Assembly: GCA_964417895.1 (NCBI GenBank)
Contig: CAYQJS010000003.1
Span: 1-64,000 of the forward strand
From: CAYQJS01 sp964417895
GTDB lineage: Bacteria > Chloroflexota > UBA6077 > SHYK01
Reading direction: 5' to 3'
DNA length: 64,000 nt
Positions within the stretch are counted from its first letter, which is position 1. Every line of letters starts with the position of its first letter. The notes below the pieces were generated by a model that worked only from the letters and a program-made list of their open reading frames with translations, was not told the DNA's origin and ran no database searches. The translations under genes were made by a program, and so were the position numbers. This document shows, in pieces, positions 1 to 8,162 of this stretch.

Positions 1-8
1 ACCACATC

Positions 9-38
9 GGGCCCTTCGACAAGCTCAGGGTGAGCGGG
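9..38 (+). repeat. Dispersed CTTCGACAAGCTCAGG-type repeat
   Basis: This copy of a short repeat reads CCTTCGACAAGCTCAGG within a GGGCCC...GAGCGGG context. A near-identical copy lies inverted at 7107-7140, where the opposite strand reads CCTTCGACAGGCTCAGG and is again joined to GGGCCC. Short repeats of this kind occur in many bacterial genomes. No gene overlaps it. Confidence 0.6.
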
Positions 39-77
39 TTCTTCAGCAGCCTGCTAACTAACAGGCTGGACTGATCA

Positions 78-1205
78 GTGGACTTGACTGCGATTCCCGT
101 CGTCGATCAGCATGCCCACAACATTCTTCGACCCGACGAGCTGACCCCGGTCGACTACGTCGCCGCCTTCACGGAGGCCGGCGACGACGAGGCAGCGAAC
201 GACCAGGTCCGCGAGACGCTGTTCTTCCGGCGCAGCCTGCGCGACATCGCGCAGTTGCTAGGATGCGAACCCAACCTCGAAGCCATTCTGGCGGAGCGGG
301 GGCGGGTTGGCTTCGAAGAGGCCGCGCGTCGGTTCATCGCAGCTGCGCACGTCGAGGCCCTGCTGCTCGACGATGGCTTCCTGGCCGGTCGGATACTCCC
401 GGTCGCGTGGCACGGCCGCTTCGCTCGCTCCTATCGGCTGCTTCGCGTCGAGCGGTTGGCCGAGGAGCTTGTGGAAGGTGGCGCTCCGACGTGGCCCGCG
501 CTCGCGGAGCGCTTTCAGGATGCGCTGGCAAATCCCCCGAGCGAGGTCGTGGGGCTGAAGACCATCGTCGCCTACCGAACGGGGCTCGCGTTGGACGAGC
601 CGGACGTGGAGGCGGCACGTTCATGCTTTGAAGGCCTGCGCCAGCAGGCGCTCGACGGCCGCCCGGTCCGGCTCGCCTGCAAGCCGCTGAACGATTGGGT
701 GGTCTGGACCACGCTGGCGACGGCCGCGAGGACAGGGATGCCAGTTCAGTTTCATACAGGGTTTGGCGACCCGGACCTCGACCTGCGTCTGGCGAATCCG
801 CTGCACCTGCGGCCAGCGCTCGAAAGTCCCGCCCTTAGCCGCGTGCGCGTGGTGTTGCTGCACGCGGGCTACCCGTTTACGAGAGAGGCGGGCTACCTGG
901 CGTCCGTCTACGCCAACGTATTCGTGGACTTCGGGCTGGCCGTCCCCTCGTTGAGCGTATCGGGAATGCGCTCCACGATTCGGGCGCTCCTCGAGTTGGC
1001 GCCCGTCTCCAAGGTGCTGTTCGCGAGCGACGCTCACGTCATCCCGGAGCTCTTTTACCTGGGCGCCCACTGGGGGCGGCTGGCTCTGGGAGCCGAGCTG
1101 GAGCAGGCCGTCCGGGACGGTGATTGCACGGCGGAGGAGGCGGACCGCGCCGCGGAGGACATCCTTCGGGCAAACGCCGTCAGGCTCTATGGCCTGCCGG
1201 GCTAG
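78..1205 (+). CDS. Amidohydrolase family protein, FluG-like
   Basis: A 375-residue cytoplasmic metal-dependent hydrolase of the amidohydrolase superfamily (amidohydrolase 2 group). The metal-binding HxH motif is visible as DQHAH at residues 10-14. Further conserved strands are QFHTGFGDPD (about 227), LLHAGYPF (about 262) and LFASDAH (about 315). The last three resemble the amidohydrolase half of FluG/nodulin-type proteins, which are fused to a glutamine-synthetase-like half; here there is no such fusion. Translation starts at a GTG with no strong ribosome-binding site. It is followed by a second amidohydrolase on the same strand. The substrate is unknown. Family assignment is firm; the FluG resemblance is from recall of the motif order. 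Confidence 0.85.
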   Translation: MDLTAIPVVDQHAHNILRPDELTPVDYVAAFTEAGDDEAANDQVRETLFFRRSLRDIAQLLGCEPNLEAILAERGRVGFEEAARRFIAAAHVEALLLDDGFLAGRILPVAWHGRFARSYRLLRVERLAEELVEGGAPTWPALAERFQDALANPPSEVVGLKTIVAYRTGLALDEPDVEAARSCFEGLRQQALDGRPVRLACKPLNDWVVWTTLATAARTGMPVQFHTGFGDPDLDLRLANPLHLRPALESPALSRVRVVLLHAGYPFTREAGYLASVYANVFVDFGLAVPSLSVSGMRSTIRALLELAPVSKVLFASDAHVIPELFYLGAHWGRLALGAELEQAVRDGDCTAEEADRAAEDILRANAVRLYGLPG

Positions 1206-1412
1206 TCGCTGAACCCCGTCAGAGGGGATGAATCCGTCGGACACGGAGCCTGCCCCTTGAAGAACCCGTCGACCATGCCCTGGCGGTTGGCAGGCGCGTG
1301 TTCTCGATCTGCGGTTAGGCGCGTGTCCGGTACACTCAGCAGCGTGGCGTCCTCGCACCTGTGGCCACAGGCGCAGGGGTGAGCTCCAGGGGCACGAAAC
1401 GGAGGACACGAC

Positions 1413-2495
1413 ATGGTGATTGACTCAGACGCCCACGTCGAGGAGAGCGTCGAGACCTGGAGCCACCTGGACCCAGCCTTCTATCCTTTCCGCCCGATCC
1501 CGGTGGTCTTCCCCGAGGACACGTGCTGGGGAAGCCACAACGCCGCATGGGTGATCGACTACAAGCTGCGGTATTCGGCCGCGAGCCCTACCAGCATGAA
1601 GCGGGCGACGGAGAAAGGCGCCCCGATCCCGGTGCAGGAAATGACCGACGTGCCGCTGCGCCTCGCGTGTATGGAGGAGATGGGGATCGACAAGCAGGTG
1701 GTCTTCCCCTCAATCTGGCAGGGCTGCCTCGCGGAAAACGTCGACCTGGAGGCAGCCCTCGCCAGGAGCCACAACCAGTTCATGGCCACCCAGTGTGGCC
1801 AGTCCGGTGGGAGGCTGTCCTATGTGGCTGTCGTCCCGTTCCGACGGCCCGACCTCGCCGTCGCCGAGATCAGGCGAGTGAAGCAGGCCGGAGCCGCGGC
1901 GGCCATCTACGCGCGCGGCATCGAGTGGGATCTACCCCTCTCCCATCCCATGCTCTGGCCCATCTACGAGGAGGCCGAGCGGCAGGACCTGCCGATCGCC
2001 GTGCACGTGGGGAACGGCTCGAGCCCGGCTGTCCTGCGCATGCTCGAGGGCATCCCGCGGCCGTACCTCGATGACTTCCCCCAAACGCACCCATTGGCCG
2101 CCGGATTGAACAGCGGCCCCTTCGTGCTCTACGCGTTCCAGCAACTGCTCGGATCGAGCCTCCTGGACGACTTTCCCAACTTGCGCCTCGCGTTTCTCGA
2201 GACGGGGGCCGACTGGACGGTCCGTCTCGTCAAGGGCCTGTGCGACCGAAAGGGCCCAAAGGTGCGCGAGTGGCTGGGCGAGCGCGTCTTCGTCTCGTGC
2301 ACGCTGGACGACGACCTCCCCTATGTCATCAGCAAGCTCGGGGAGGATTTCCTGATCACAGCGAGCGACTATCCGCACGGCGACGCCTTCCGCGAGGACC
2401 ATCTCAGCGAAGGCTTGCTTCGCAGAGGTGATCTGAAGGAAAGCACCGTCGAGAAGATCTTGTCGGACAATCCCCAGCGCCTATTCCGCTTCTAG
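1413..2495 (+). CDS. Amidohydrolase family protein (amidohydrolase 2)
   Basis: A 360-residue metal-dependent hydrolase or decarboxylase of the amidohydrolase 2 (PF04909) type. Visible motifs are SDAH near the N-terminus (residues 5-8), HVGNGSS (about 195), LETGADW (about 265) and the C-terminal ASDYPHGD (about 318) that carries the metal-binding Asp. The ATG is preceded by a good GGAGGA ribosome-binding site. The reaction is not predictable; relatives include ACMSD-type decarboxylases and lactone hydrolases. It forms a same-strand pair with the amidohydrolase at 78-1205, and a third, at 8163-9305, shows the region is enriched in this superfamily. Confidence 0.88.
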   Translation: MVIDSDAHVEESVETWSHLDPAFYPFRPIPVVFPEDTCWGSHNAAWVIDYKLRYSAASPTSMKRATEKGAPIPVQEMTDVPLRLACMEEMGIDKQVVFPSIWQGCLAENVDLEAALARSHNQFMATQCGQSGGRLSYVAVVPFRRPDLAVAEIRRVKQAGAAAAIYARGIEWDLPLSHPMLWPIYEEAERQDLPIAVHVGNGSSPAVLRMLEGIPRPYLDDFPQTHPLAAGLNSGPFVLYAFQQLLGSSLLDDFPNLRLAFLETGADWTVRLVKGLCDRKGPKVREWLGERVFVSCTLDDDLPYVISKLGEDFLITASDYPHGDAFREDHLSEGLLRRGDLKESTVEKILSDNPQRLFRF

Positions 2496-2654
2496 CGGGC
2501 GCGGATGCCCCCTTCGCCGCCCTGGGGCGCACATGCTGCATCAGAGGGTTCCACGCAGCGCTTGTCGTCGCCGCCGGCATTTCCCCTTGGCGGATCAGGC
2601 GGGAGAATCGAGAAGTACAATTTCACAGGGAGCCGGGCGCCTCTGGAGCACACC

Positions 2655-3203
2655 ATGGCCTTGACCAAGCGCACGTACGAGCAGTTGGCCCTTGAGGATC
2701 CGGAGGGGCACTGGGAGCTGCATTGTGGGGTCTTGCGCAGGAAACCGAGCATGACCGCGGAACACAACTACGTTGCGGGCCAGTTGTTCTTTCACCTCAA
2801 GCGACAGCTCGATCAGGGCGCATTCGACGTACGACTCAACATGGGGCGCGTGCGCCGCTCGCCGGAGAACTACTACATTCCCGATGTGTACGTCATCCCG
2901 ATCGAACTGGTTCGCCCGCTGCGGGGCCTGCGCAACGTGCTCGAGGCCTACGACGCGCCATTGCCCCTCGTCGTCGAAGTGTGGTCACCCTCGACCGGTG
3001 AATACGACGTCGACTCGAAGCTCCCAGAGTACCAACGCCGGGGCGACCTTGAGATCTGGCGCATCCACCCTTTTGACCGCACGCTCTTCGCTTGGCGGCG
3101 GCAGGCAGATGGCAGCTACACCGAGTCGCGCTACACTGGTGGTACTGTGCAGCCGCTTGGGTTGCCCGATGTGACGATCGATCTCGACACCTTGTTCGAC
3201 TGA
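2655..3203 (+). CDS. Uma2 family protein (PD-(D/E)XK fold, DUF820)
   Basis: A 182-residue protein of the Uma2/DUF820 family, which adopts a restriction-endonuclease-like fold and is abundant in Cyanobacteria and Chloroflexota. The catalytic core is seen as YIPDVYVIP (the Asp), VVEVWSPST (the Glu) and SKLPEYQRRG (the Lys), followed by LEIWRIHP. The frame is open upstream to 2505, but the ATG at 2655 has a GGAG ribosome-binding site six bases away and begins the family's usual TYEQL-like N-terminus, so it is preferred. The cellular role of the family is not established. Confidence 0.85.
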   Translation: MALTKRTYEQLALEDPEGHWELHCGVLRRKPSMTAEHNYVAGQLFFHLKRQLDQGAFDVRLNMGRVRRSPENYYIPDVYVIPIELVRPLRGLRNVLEAYDAPLPLVVEVWSPSTGEYDVDSKLPEYQRRGDLEIWRIHPFDRTLFAWRRQADGSYTESRYTGGTVQPLGLPDVTIDLDTLFD

Positions 3204-3265
3204 AGGCGAGGGCGAAGGCCCCGCCCGAGCCCTGCCCGCGTGGCGGCCAGCTAGGGCGGGCCCTG

Positions 3266-4888
3266 CTAGATGCGCGATGCCCGCTGCCCACCGGCTATCG
3301 ACTCCATTCGCCCCACGGGAACCTCGATGAGCGTCGGCTCGTCCGCCGCGAGAGCTGCGCGCAGCTCATGGCGCAGCTGCTGCGCGTCTGTCGCCCGCCG
3401 ACCCGCGATGCCGAATGCGTCGGCAAGCTTGATCATGTCGGGGTTGTACAGGTCGGACGCGATATAGCGGCCACCGAAGCGCGTCTCCTGGCTGCGCTTC
3501 ACGTTGCCGTAGGCGTTGTCGTTGAAGACGATGGCGACCACGGGCAGCTTCTGTTGCGCCATCGTCGCCAGCTCCTGGACGTTGTAGAAGAAGCCGCCAT
3601 CGCCGTTGATCGATACCACTTTCTTGTGGGGGTTGCCAACCTGGGCGCCGAGCGCGGTGGCGAAGCCGTACCCCAGCGTGCCCTGGTAGCCGGACGTCAG
3701 GAAGGTCCGCGGCGTGTAGACGGGAAAGTAGCCCTGCGTCCAGTAACCGACCTGGGTGCTCTCGGAAACGAGGAGGGCATCGTCGGGCATCTCGGCGCGG
3801 ATGGCGAGCCCGAAATCCGCTTGCGGCTGAATGGCGGCAGCCCTGGCGGCCATCGCCCCTTTGAGGGCCTCGATCTCGTCGCGCCGCGACGGCCGCGACC
3901 CATTGTGCCGTGGGACGCGCTCAACGAGCTCCGCCAGGCCCGCCTTTGCATCGGCGACAATGGCGATGTCGGGCGAGTAGTTGCGCCCTACCTCCTCCGG
4001 ATCGGCGTCCAGCTGGATGACTGTCTTGTCGCCCGGCTGCCAGCTGGTGTTCGCGCCCACGACGAAGCGGCTGCCCACGACGAGGACCACGTCCGCGCCG
4101 GGCGCCAGGTCGACGGCGGCATTGTCGGTCAGCGCGAGGTGGTGACGGTGGGAGAGGGCCCCCCGAGCGTTGACCGTCATGACGACCGGCGCCTCGAGCA
4201 TCTCGGCGAGCTCCCGCAGCTCGTCCCATGCCCCCGCCCGCAGGACGCCACCGCCGGCCCAGATGAGCGGCCTCCTCGCCCTCCCGAGCGCCTCGGCTGC
4301 CCGCTCGATCAGGTCGGGGTCCCCGGCCGCTGGAGCAACCAGGGCCGGCTCGCGCAGGTGGACGTCACCCGTCGCCTGCAGAACGTCCGGCGGCACCTCG
4401 ATCTCGACCGGGCGCGGCCGCCCGTCTCTGAGCTGGGCGAATGCCTCGTGGACGATGCCAGGGACCTCGGCCGGCGCCATCGCGCGGCCCTGCCACTTGG
4501 TGACGGAGGCGATGGCCTGCATCTGGTCCTTGACCTCGTGGAGCATGCCGCGGCCGAGGCCGATGAGCTTTGAGTCGATCTGGCCGCTCACGCAGAGCAC
4601 CGGCGACGAGCAGCCGTAGGCGGTCGCGAGTGCTGCGCTGGCGTTGAGCAACCCCGGCCCGGGCACCACGAGGCACATGCCGACCCGGCCGGTGCTGCGG
4701 GCGTAGCCATCGGCCATGTACGCGGTCGCCTGCTCGTGGCGTGTATGCACCACGCGAAAATAGTCGCGCTCGTCGTAGATGGCATCGAAGGCCCAGTCGA
4801 GCTGCACGCCGGGAAGGCCGAAGATCGTGTCGATGCCCTCAACCTTGAGCTGCTGAACCAGGGCCTGGCCGCCGGTCATCGTCGGCAT
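3266..4888 (-). CDS. Thiamine-diphosphate-dependent enzyme, acetolactate-synthase-like
   Basis: About 540 residues with the three domains of the acetohydroxyacid synthase/oxalyl-CoA decarboxylase superfamily. The N-terminal pyrimidine-binding domain carries the catalytic Glu in HTRHEQATAYM (about residue 50). The central domain includes PLIWAGGGV. The C-terminal pyrophosphate domain has the ThDP motif NGDGGFFYN...NDNAYGN (about 425-455). The start at 4888 is chosen over an upstream TTG because GAGGAG sits seven bases before it. No regulatory subunit or branched-chain biosynthesis gene is adjacent, so a catabolic decarboxylase or carboligase acting with the nearby hydrolases is as likely as acetolactate synthase. 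Substrate unknown. Confidence 0.85.
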   Translation of the reverse strand: MPTMTGGQALVQQLKVEGIDTIFGLPGVQLDWAFDAIYDERDYFRVVHTRHEQATAYMADGYARSTGRVGMCLVVPGPGLLNASAALATAYGCSSPVLCVSGQIDSKLIGLGRGMLHEVKDQMQAIASVTKWQGRAMAPAEVPGIVHEAFAQLRDGRPRPVEIEVPPDVLQATGDVHLREPALVAPAAGDPDLIERAAEALGRARRPLIWAGGGVLRAGAWDELRELAEMLEAPVVMTVNARGALSHRHHLALTDNAAVDLAPGADVVLVVGSRFVVGANTSWQPGDKTVIQLDADPEEVGRNYSPDIAIVADAKAGLAELVERVPRHNGSRPSRRDEIEALKGAMAARAAAIQPQADFGLAIRAEMPDDALLVSESTQVGYWTQGYFPVYTPRTFLTSGYQGTLGYGFATALGAQVGNPHKKVVSINGDGGFFYNVQELATMAQQKLPVVAIVFNDNAYGNVKRSQETRFGGRYIASDLYNPDMIKLADAFGIAGRRATDAQQLRHELRAALAADEPTLIEVPVGRMESIAGGQRASRI

Positions 4889-5002
4889 GAAAACGCTCTC
4901 CTCAAGCAAGTGTCCGCGGCGCGCGCAACACGGATACCACAGCGCTGCGCTCCCTCCCTAAGCGAGGCGAGGTCATCCTCGTCGTTGCCACCCTGCGTCC
5001 AC

Positions 5003-5107
5003 CCTCTCCCCAACCCTCCCCCGTCGAGGGGGAGGGAGTGCGGCTGTCCCCCCTGCGGGGAGGGTAGCTGTCCCCTCCCCCCTTGCGGGGGAGGGCTAGG
5101 GAGAGGG
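5003..5107. repeat. CT/GA-rich palindromic intergenic repeats
   Basis: The roughly 340-base gap between the two minus-strand genes holds no gene. It contains several short palindromes of the form CCTCCCC-n-GGGGAGG, for example around a GTCGAG centre at about 5021-5027. The same style of palindrome recurs at about 8125-8156, 15590-15790, 21275-21315, 43475-43530, 57690-57771 and 59710-59745, always outside or at the edge of genes. It is a dispersed intergenic repeat family of unknown function. Confidence 0.6.
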
Positions 5108-5232
5108 GTAGCCCCGCTCAGCCCTACGAACCTTCGATGGGCATCCTTGGGCCGGCGGATGGGAAATGGGAGCGATGCGGCGCGGCGAACTCTATCGCAT
5201 TTCGGTCGGATCGGGTCGGGCAGTTCGCGGCC

Positions 5233-7008
5233 CTACTTTATGTCCCAGGTGTGGATGTTCCACGTAGTGCCGAGCTGCAGCACCGACATCGGGCCCGGGC
5301 CTTCGACCCCCTTCCGGATGGCCATCCCCAGTGGGTTGTAGTAGATCGGTAGGACGGGTAGCTCCTCCGCGATCATCTTCGTCATCTGGAAGAGGGGCTC
5401 CTGCCGCTCTGTGGGGTCGAACGTGCTCGTTGCTTTCGCGAACAGGTCCTGGTAGGCGGAGGTCGTCCAGCCACCGCGGTTCTGCCCTTGCCACCGATTC
5501 TCCTGGGTGGCGATCAGGCCGGGGGTGAAGATCGCGAAGCCCTCTCGCGTGCTGAACCTGAAGGGCGACGCGTAGCCGCCCTGGAAGGCGTGCCCGAGCT
5601 TGCGCTCGTCCTCAGCGGTGAGCTGCCCGCCGGGGGTGGGGATCGGATGCCTGGCCTGGAGCCCCGCCGTCTGGAACTCGCTCACCAGGGCCTGGCTCTC
5701 TCGAATGTCGTTGGGGTCCGCGTCGGCGAGCCGGCAGCACTCGAAGGAAACCGTCTGGCCGGCGCTGTTGCGCAGCAGTCGGTCGGGGCCGCGGGTCCAC
5801 CCGGCCTCGGCGAACAGGCGCTCCGCCCGGGCCGGATCGTAGGTGTAGCGGGGGAGGCCGCGCTGCTCGGCCAGGCGATGAATCGGATCCTCGGGCATCA
5901 CGTAGTAATGGGCGATGCTGGTGAGGCCGAACTGGAGAGCATCGTTCAGCGCGTCGCGATTCAGGGCGTGGAGCATCCCCTGTCTGAAGCGCAGGTCCTG
6001 GACCCAGGGCGCGGCGGGGTCCCTCCACTGGATCCAGAGCGTACGGACGGCGTTGGGGTACGTGTAGGCCACGCCTCCGTCACTCGCCGCCCAGGACCGC
6101 CTGATCTCGACGACCTGGTCTGGCTTTAGCATGCTCGCGAGCGGCGCCACGTCGACCGTGCCCGCGAGCAGATGGGCCATCAGGATGTTGACGTCGCCAA
6201 GATGGCGGATCACGAGGCGGTCGATCTTCGGACGGCCCAAGAAATACTGGTCGAACGCGGCGGCATCGATGTGGCTTCCCGGCATCCACTCGCTCAGGCG
6301 ATACGGTCCAATGCCCACCCACTGGCTCGTCCAGATGGGGTGGTTCTCGAACGCCCCGGTGTCGCCCGCCAGGTAGAGGTCGCGAATCAGGTGGCGGGGC
6401 AGCGCCGATACGCCGTCGAATCCGTTGACGTTTCCGTAGATCGACGCCTGCCTCCACGTGACCACGAGCGTATGGTCGTCCGGGGCCTGCACGCTGGCAA
6501 CGTTGCGCAGCTCGCCCAGGGCGAGGACGGAGAGCCTGGGATCACGGACGACGTCGAAGCCGAACACGAAGTCGTCGGCCTTCAGGGGTGTGCCGTCATG
6601 CCAGAAGATGTCAGGGCGGAGCTTCCAGGTGACCTCCATCGTCCCGTCGGGCAGCAGCTTCCAGTCGCCATCCTGGACGGACGGGACCTTTTGCGCCGCG
6701 TGGGCGATCACGCCTCCCTGGGGGTCGTACATCGTCAAGTTGGCGTGGAACATGAACCAGCGCTCGAGGTAGGCGGTGGTGCTGCCGGCGGGGCGGCCGT
6801 ACAGGATGAGCGCGTCCGGCTCACCTTGCATGGCCATGTAGAGCGTCTTTGGCGCGGTCGACCCGCCTGCCGTTCCAGCTCCGTCGCGTGGGGCCGTCGG
6901 CGTGGATGCGGGGCCACAGGCGAAGACGAGCAGCGCGGCCGCGGCGCTGAGGAGCCCCCCGACCCCGACCAGTGAGACTCTCCCGGTGTGCGTCGTTCTG
7001 TTGCTCAT
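5233..7008 (-). CDS. ABC transporter substrate-binding lipoprotein, family 5
   Basis: A 591-residue extracellular solute-binding protein of the peptide/nickel family 5 (SBP_bac_5). The N-terminus is a lipoprotein signal peptide ending in the lipobox LVFAC with Cys at residue 31. Family hallmarks include WHDGTPLKADDFVFGFD, in which the ligand-binding protein recognises DG.P.(S)A.D, and a C-terminus ending TWNIHTWDIK. No permease or ATPase gene is adjacent, so the partner must lie elsewhere, perhaps the Opp-type block at 35-45 kb. It is a close paralogue of the protein at 9346-11115: both share the CR..DA(D/N)..D(I/V)RES.ALVSE segment. Ligand unknown. Confidence 0.92.
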   Translation of the reverse strand: MSNRTTHTGRVSLVGVGGLLSAAAALLVFACGPASTPTAPRDGAGTAGGSTAPKTLYMAMQGEPDALILYGRPAGSTTAYLERWFMFHANLTMYDPQGGVIAHAAQKVPSVQDGDWKLLPDGTMEVTWKLRPDIFWHDGTPLKADDFVFGFDVVRDPRLSVLALGELRNVASVQAPDDHTLVVTWRQASIYGNVNGFDGVSALPRHLIRDLYLAGDTGAFENHPIWTSQWVGIGPYRLSEWMPGSHIDAAAFDQYFLGRPKIDRLVIRHLGDVNILMAHLLAGTVDVAPLASMLKPDQVVEIRRSWAASDGGVAYTYPNAVRTLWIQWRDPAAPWVQDLRFRQGMLHALNRDALNDALQFGLTSIAHYYVMPEDPIHRLAEQRGLPRYTYDPARAERLFAEAGWTRGPDRLLRNSAGQTVSFECCRLADADPNDIRESQALVSEFQTAGLQARHPIPTPGGQLTAEDERKLGHAFQGGYASPFRFSTREGFAIFTPGLIATQENRWQGQNRGGWTTSAYQDLFAKATSTFDPTERQEPLFQMTKMIAEELPVLPIYYNPLGMAIRKGVEGPGPMSVLQLGTTWNIHTWDIK

Positions 7009-7043
7009 GGAATCCGCTCCCCCGGACTGAGCGATTCTGACCA

Positions 7044-7140
7044 GAAGGCGAAGAATCCGTGTCCTCGAGGAACGGACTCTTCGCCTTCGGCTGCTCCTGA
7101 AAACGCCGCTCGTCCTGAGCCTGTCGAAGGACGGGCCCGG
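7044..7140. repeat. Intergenic inverted repeat plus dispersed repeat copy
   Basis: In the 260-base gap upstream of the binding-protein gene, arms of 17 bases at 7044-7060 and 7072-7088 (GAAGGCGAAGAATCCGT against its complement, one mismatch) can form a hairpin with an 11-base loop. Immediately beyond, at 7107-7140, lies the inverted copy of the CTTCGACARGCTCAGG repeat also found at 9-38. Related GATTCTTCGCCTGCGGCTC-type sequences occur at about 46230-46290 and 51127-51165. No gene is seen here. Confidence 0.6.
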
Positions 7141-7268
7141 GACTGCGCAACGTTGGGCTCATGGTACGACAGGCTCACATGAGCGGTTTTCATCTGTCCG
7201 TGGCCCGCCGGAAGCGCATGACAACTCGGAAGGACAGCTATCCCAGGCGGACCCTCGCCGGCCCCTTG

Positions 7269-8006
7269 CTACAGCGAGTCGCGCCTCTCGCGGTGCAGCC
7301 TGAAAATGAACACTTTGCGGAGCGCCTCCTGCAGCTCGGGCGTGTTGACGTGCTCCCGCGTCATGTTCTCGCCGAACACGACGTGGGCGTCGTCAGCCCC
7401 GATCGGGGAGTGCTCGATCTGCCCCAGCATGGCCCGATCGATGTCCTTGATGCCGAGCTGCTGGTACAGCTCGCGCGTATCGTCGAGGGCGCGCAGCTGG
7501 GCCTCCTTGACCTCCGGCAGCCGTTTTGCCCCCTCGCCCACTAGGGCGCTCCCCAGCAGGACCGGCCACGGCTCGGTCCGATGCATCAGGTAGTACCAGC
7601 CATTCGCGACGAGCGACTCAGGGGCGAAGTCCTCCATCTCCAGGGCGTGGATCTCTTCCTCGGTGAGGCCGAACTCGATGGAGTGCCACTTGGCGAGCCT
7701 GGGATGGCTCGGCACGGGGCCGCCCACGCTGTCCTGGCCGCCCTCGTCGACCAGCTTGCGCAGCTGGAAGCGGCGCGCTTCTCTGTTGCTGTCGATGTTC
7801 AAGTACCGTTCGCCCTCGAAGCGATGATTGCCGTCACCGCCGCGGTGCGACCGCCGCTTCTGCTCCGCGATCTCCAGGATGGTCTCTGCACGTCGGCGGC
7901 GCCTGAAGTCCTTGCCGCCATACTCGGTTCTGATCTCCTCGAGACCATCCAGAAGCTCGTCTGGGGAGAGCAGGTCCTGCCCGAACTGCTTGGTCGCGAT
8001 CGCCAT
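7269..8006 (-). CDS. Heme-oxygenase-fold protein, possibly iron-dependent (TenA/PqqC-like)
   Basis: A 245-residue helical protein. An all-helical layout with acidic and histidine residues (LEMEDFAPESL, RTEPWPVLLG, GQIEHSPIGADDAHVVFGENM) suggests the heme-oxygenase-like superfamily that includes TenA, PqqC and the diiron HDO oxidases. The ATG at 8006 has a GGGAGG ribosome-binding site; the frame is open further upstream but the extra 41 residues are cysteine-rich and look non-coding. It sits between the binding-protein gene and an amidohydrolase on the same strand. Whether it binds metal cannot be settled by eye, and the fold call is an inference of moderate strength. Confidence 0.5.
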   Translation of the reverse strand: MAIATKQFGQDLLSPDELLDGLEEIRTEYGGKDFRRRRRAETILEIAEQKRRSHRGGDGNHRFEGERYLNIDSNREARRFQLRKLVDEGGQDSVGGPVPSHPRLAKWHSIEFGLTEEEIHALEMEDFAPESLVANGWYYLMHRTEPWPVLLGSALVGEGAKRLPEVKEAQLRALDDTRELYQQLGIKDIDRAMLGQIEHSPIGADDAHVVFGENMTREHVNTPELQEALRKVFIFRLHRERRDSL

Positions 8007-8162
8007 GGTTTGGCCTCCCTTCGAGTGTTTCGTGCGAATGCGCGATTGCTGCCATCTTACCTCAAAACGCTGCGAACCTCCTCGGTGCAGCCTGCATTTT
8101 TTCGCGCAACAGCAGGGGCACGCCCTCACCCCCCTCTCCCAGAGGGAGAGGGGACAACCGCC

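Noticed and set aside
3092..4573. Plus-strand open frame of 493 codons
   Set aside because: It lies antisense to the ThDP enzyme gene, whose motifs are complete; long antisense frames are expected at this base composition.
3266..4888. ilvB of branched-chain amino acid synthesis
   Set aside because: No ilvN or other ilv gene is adjacent and the family has many other functions.
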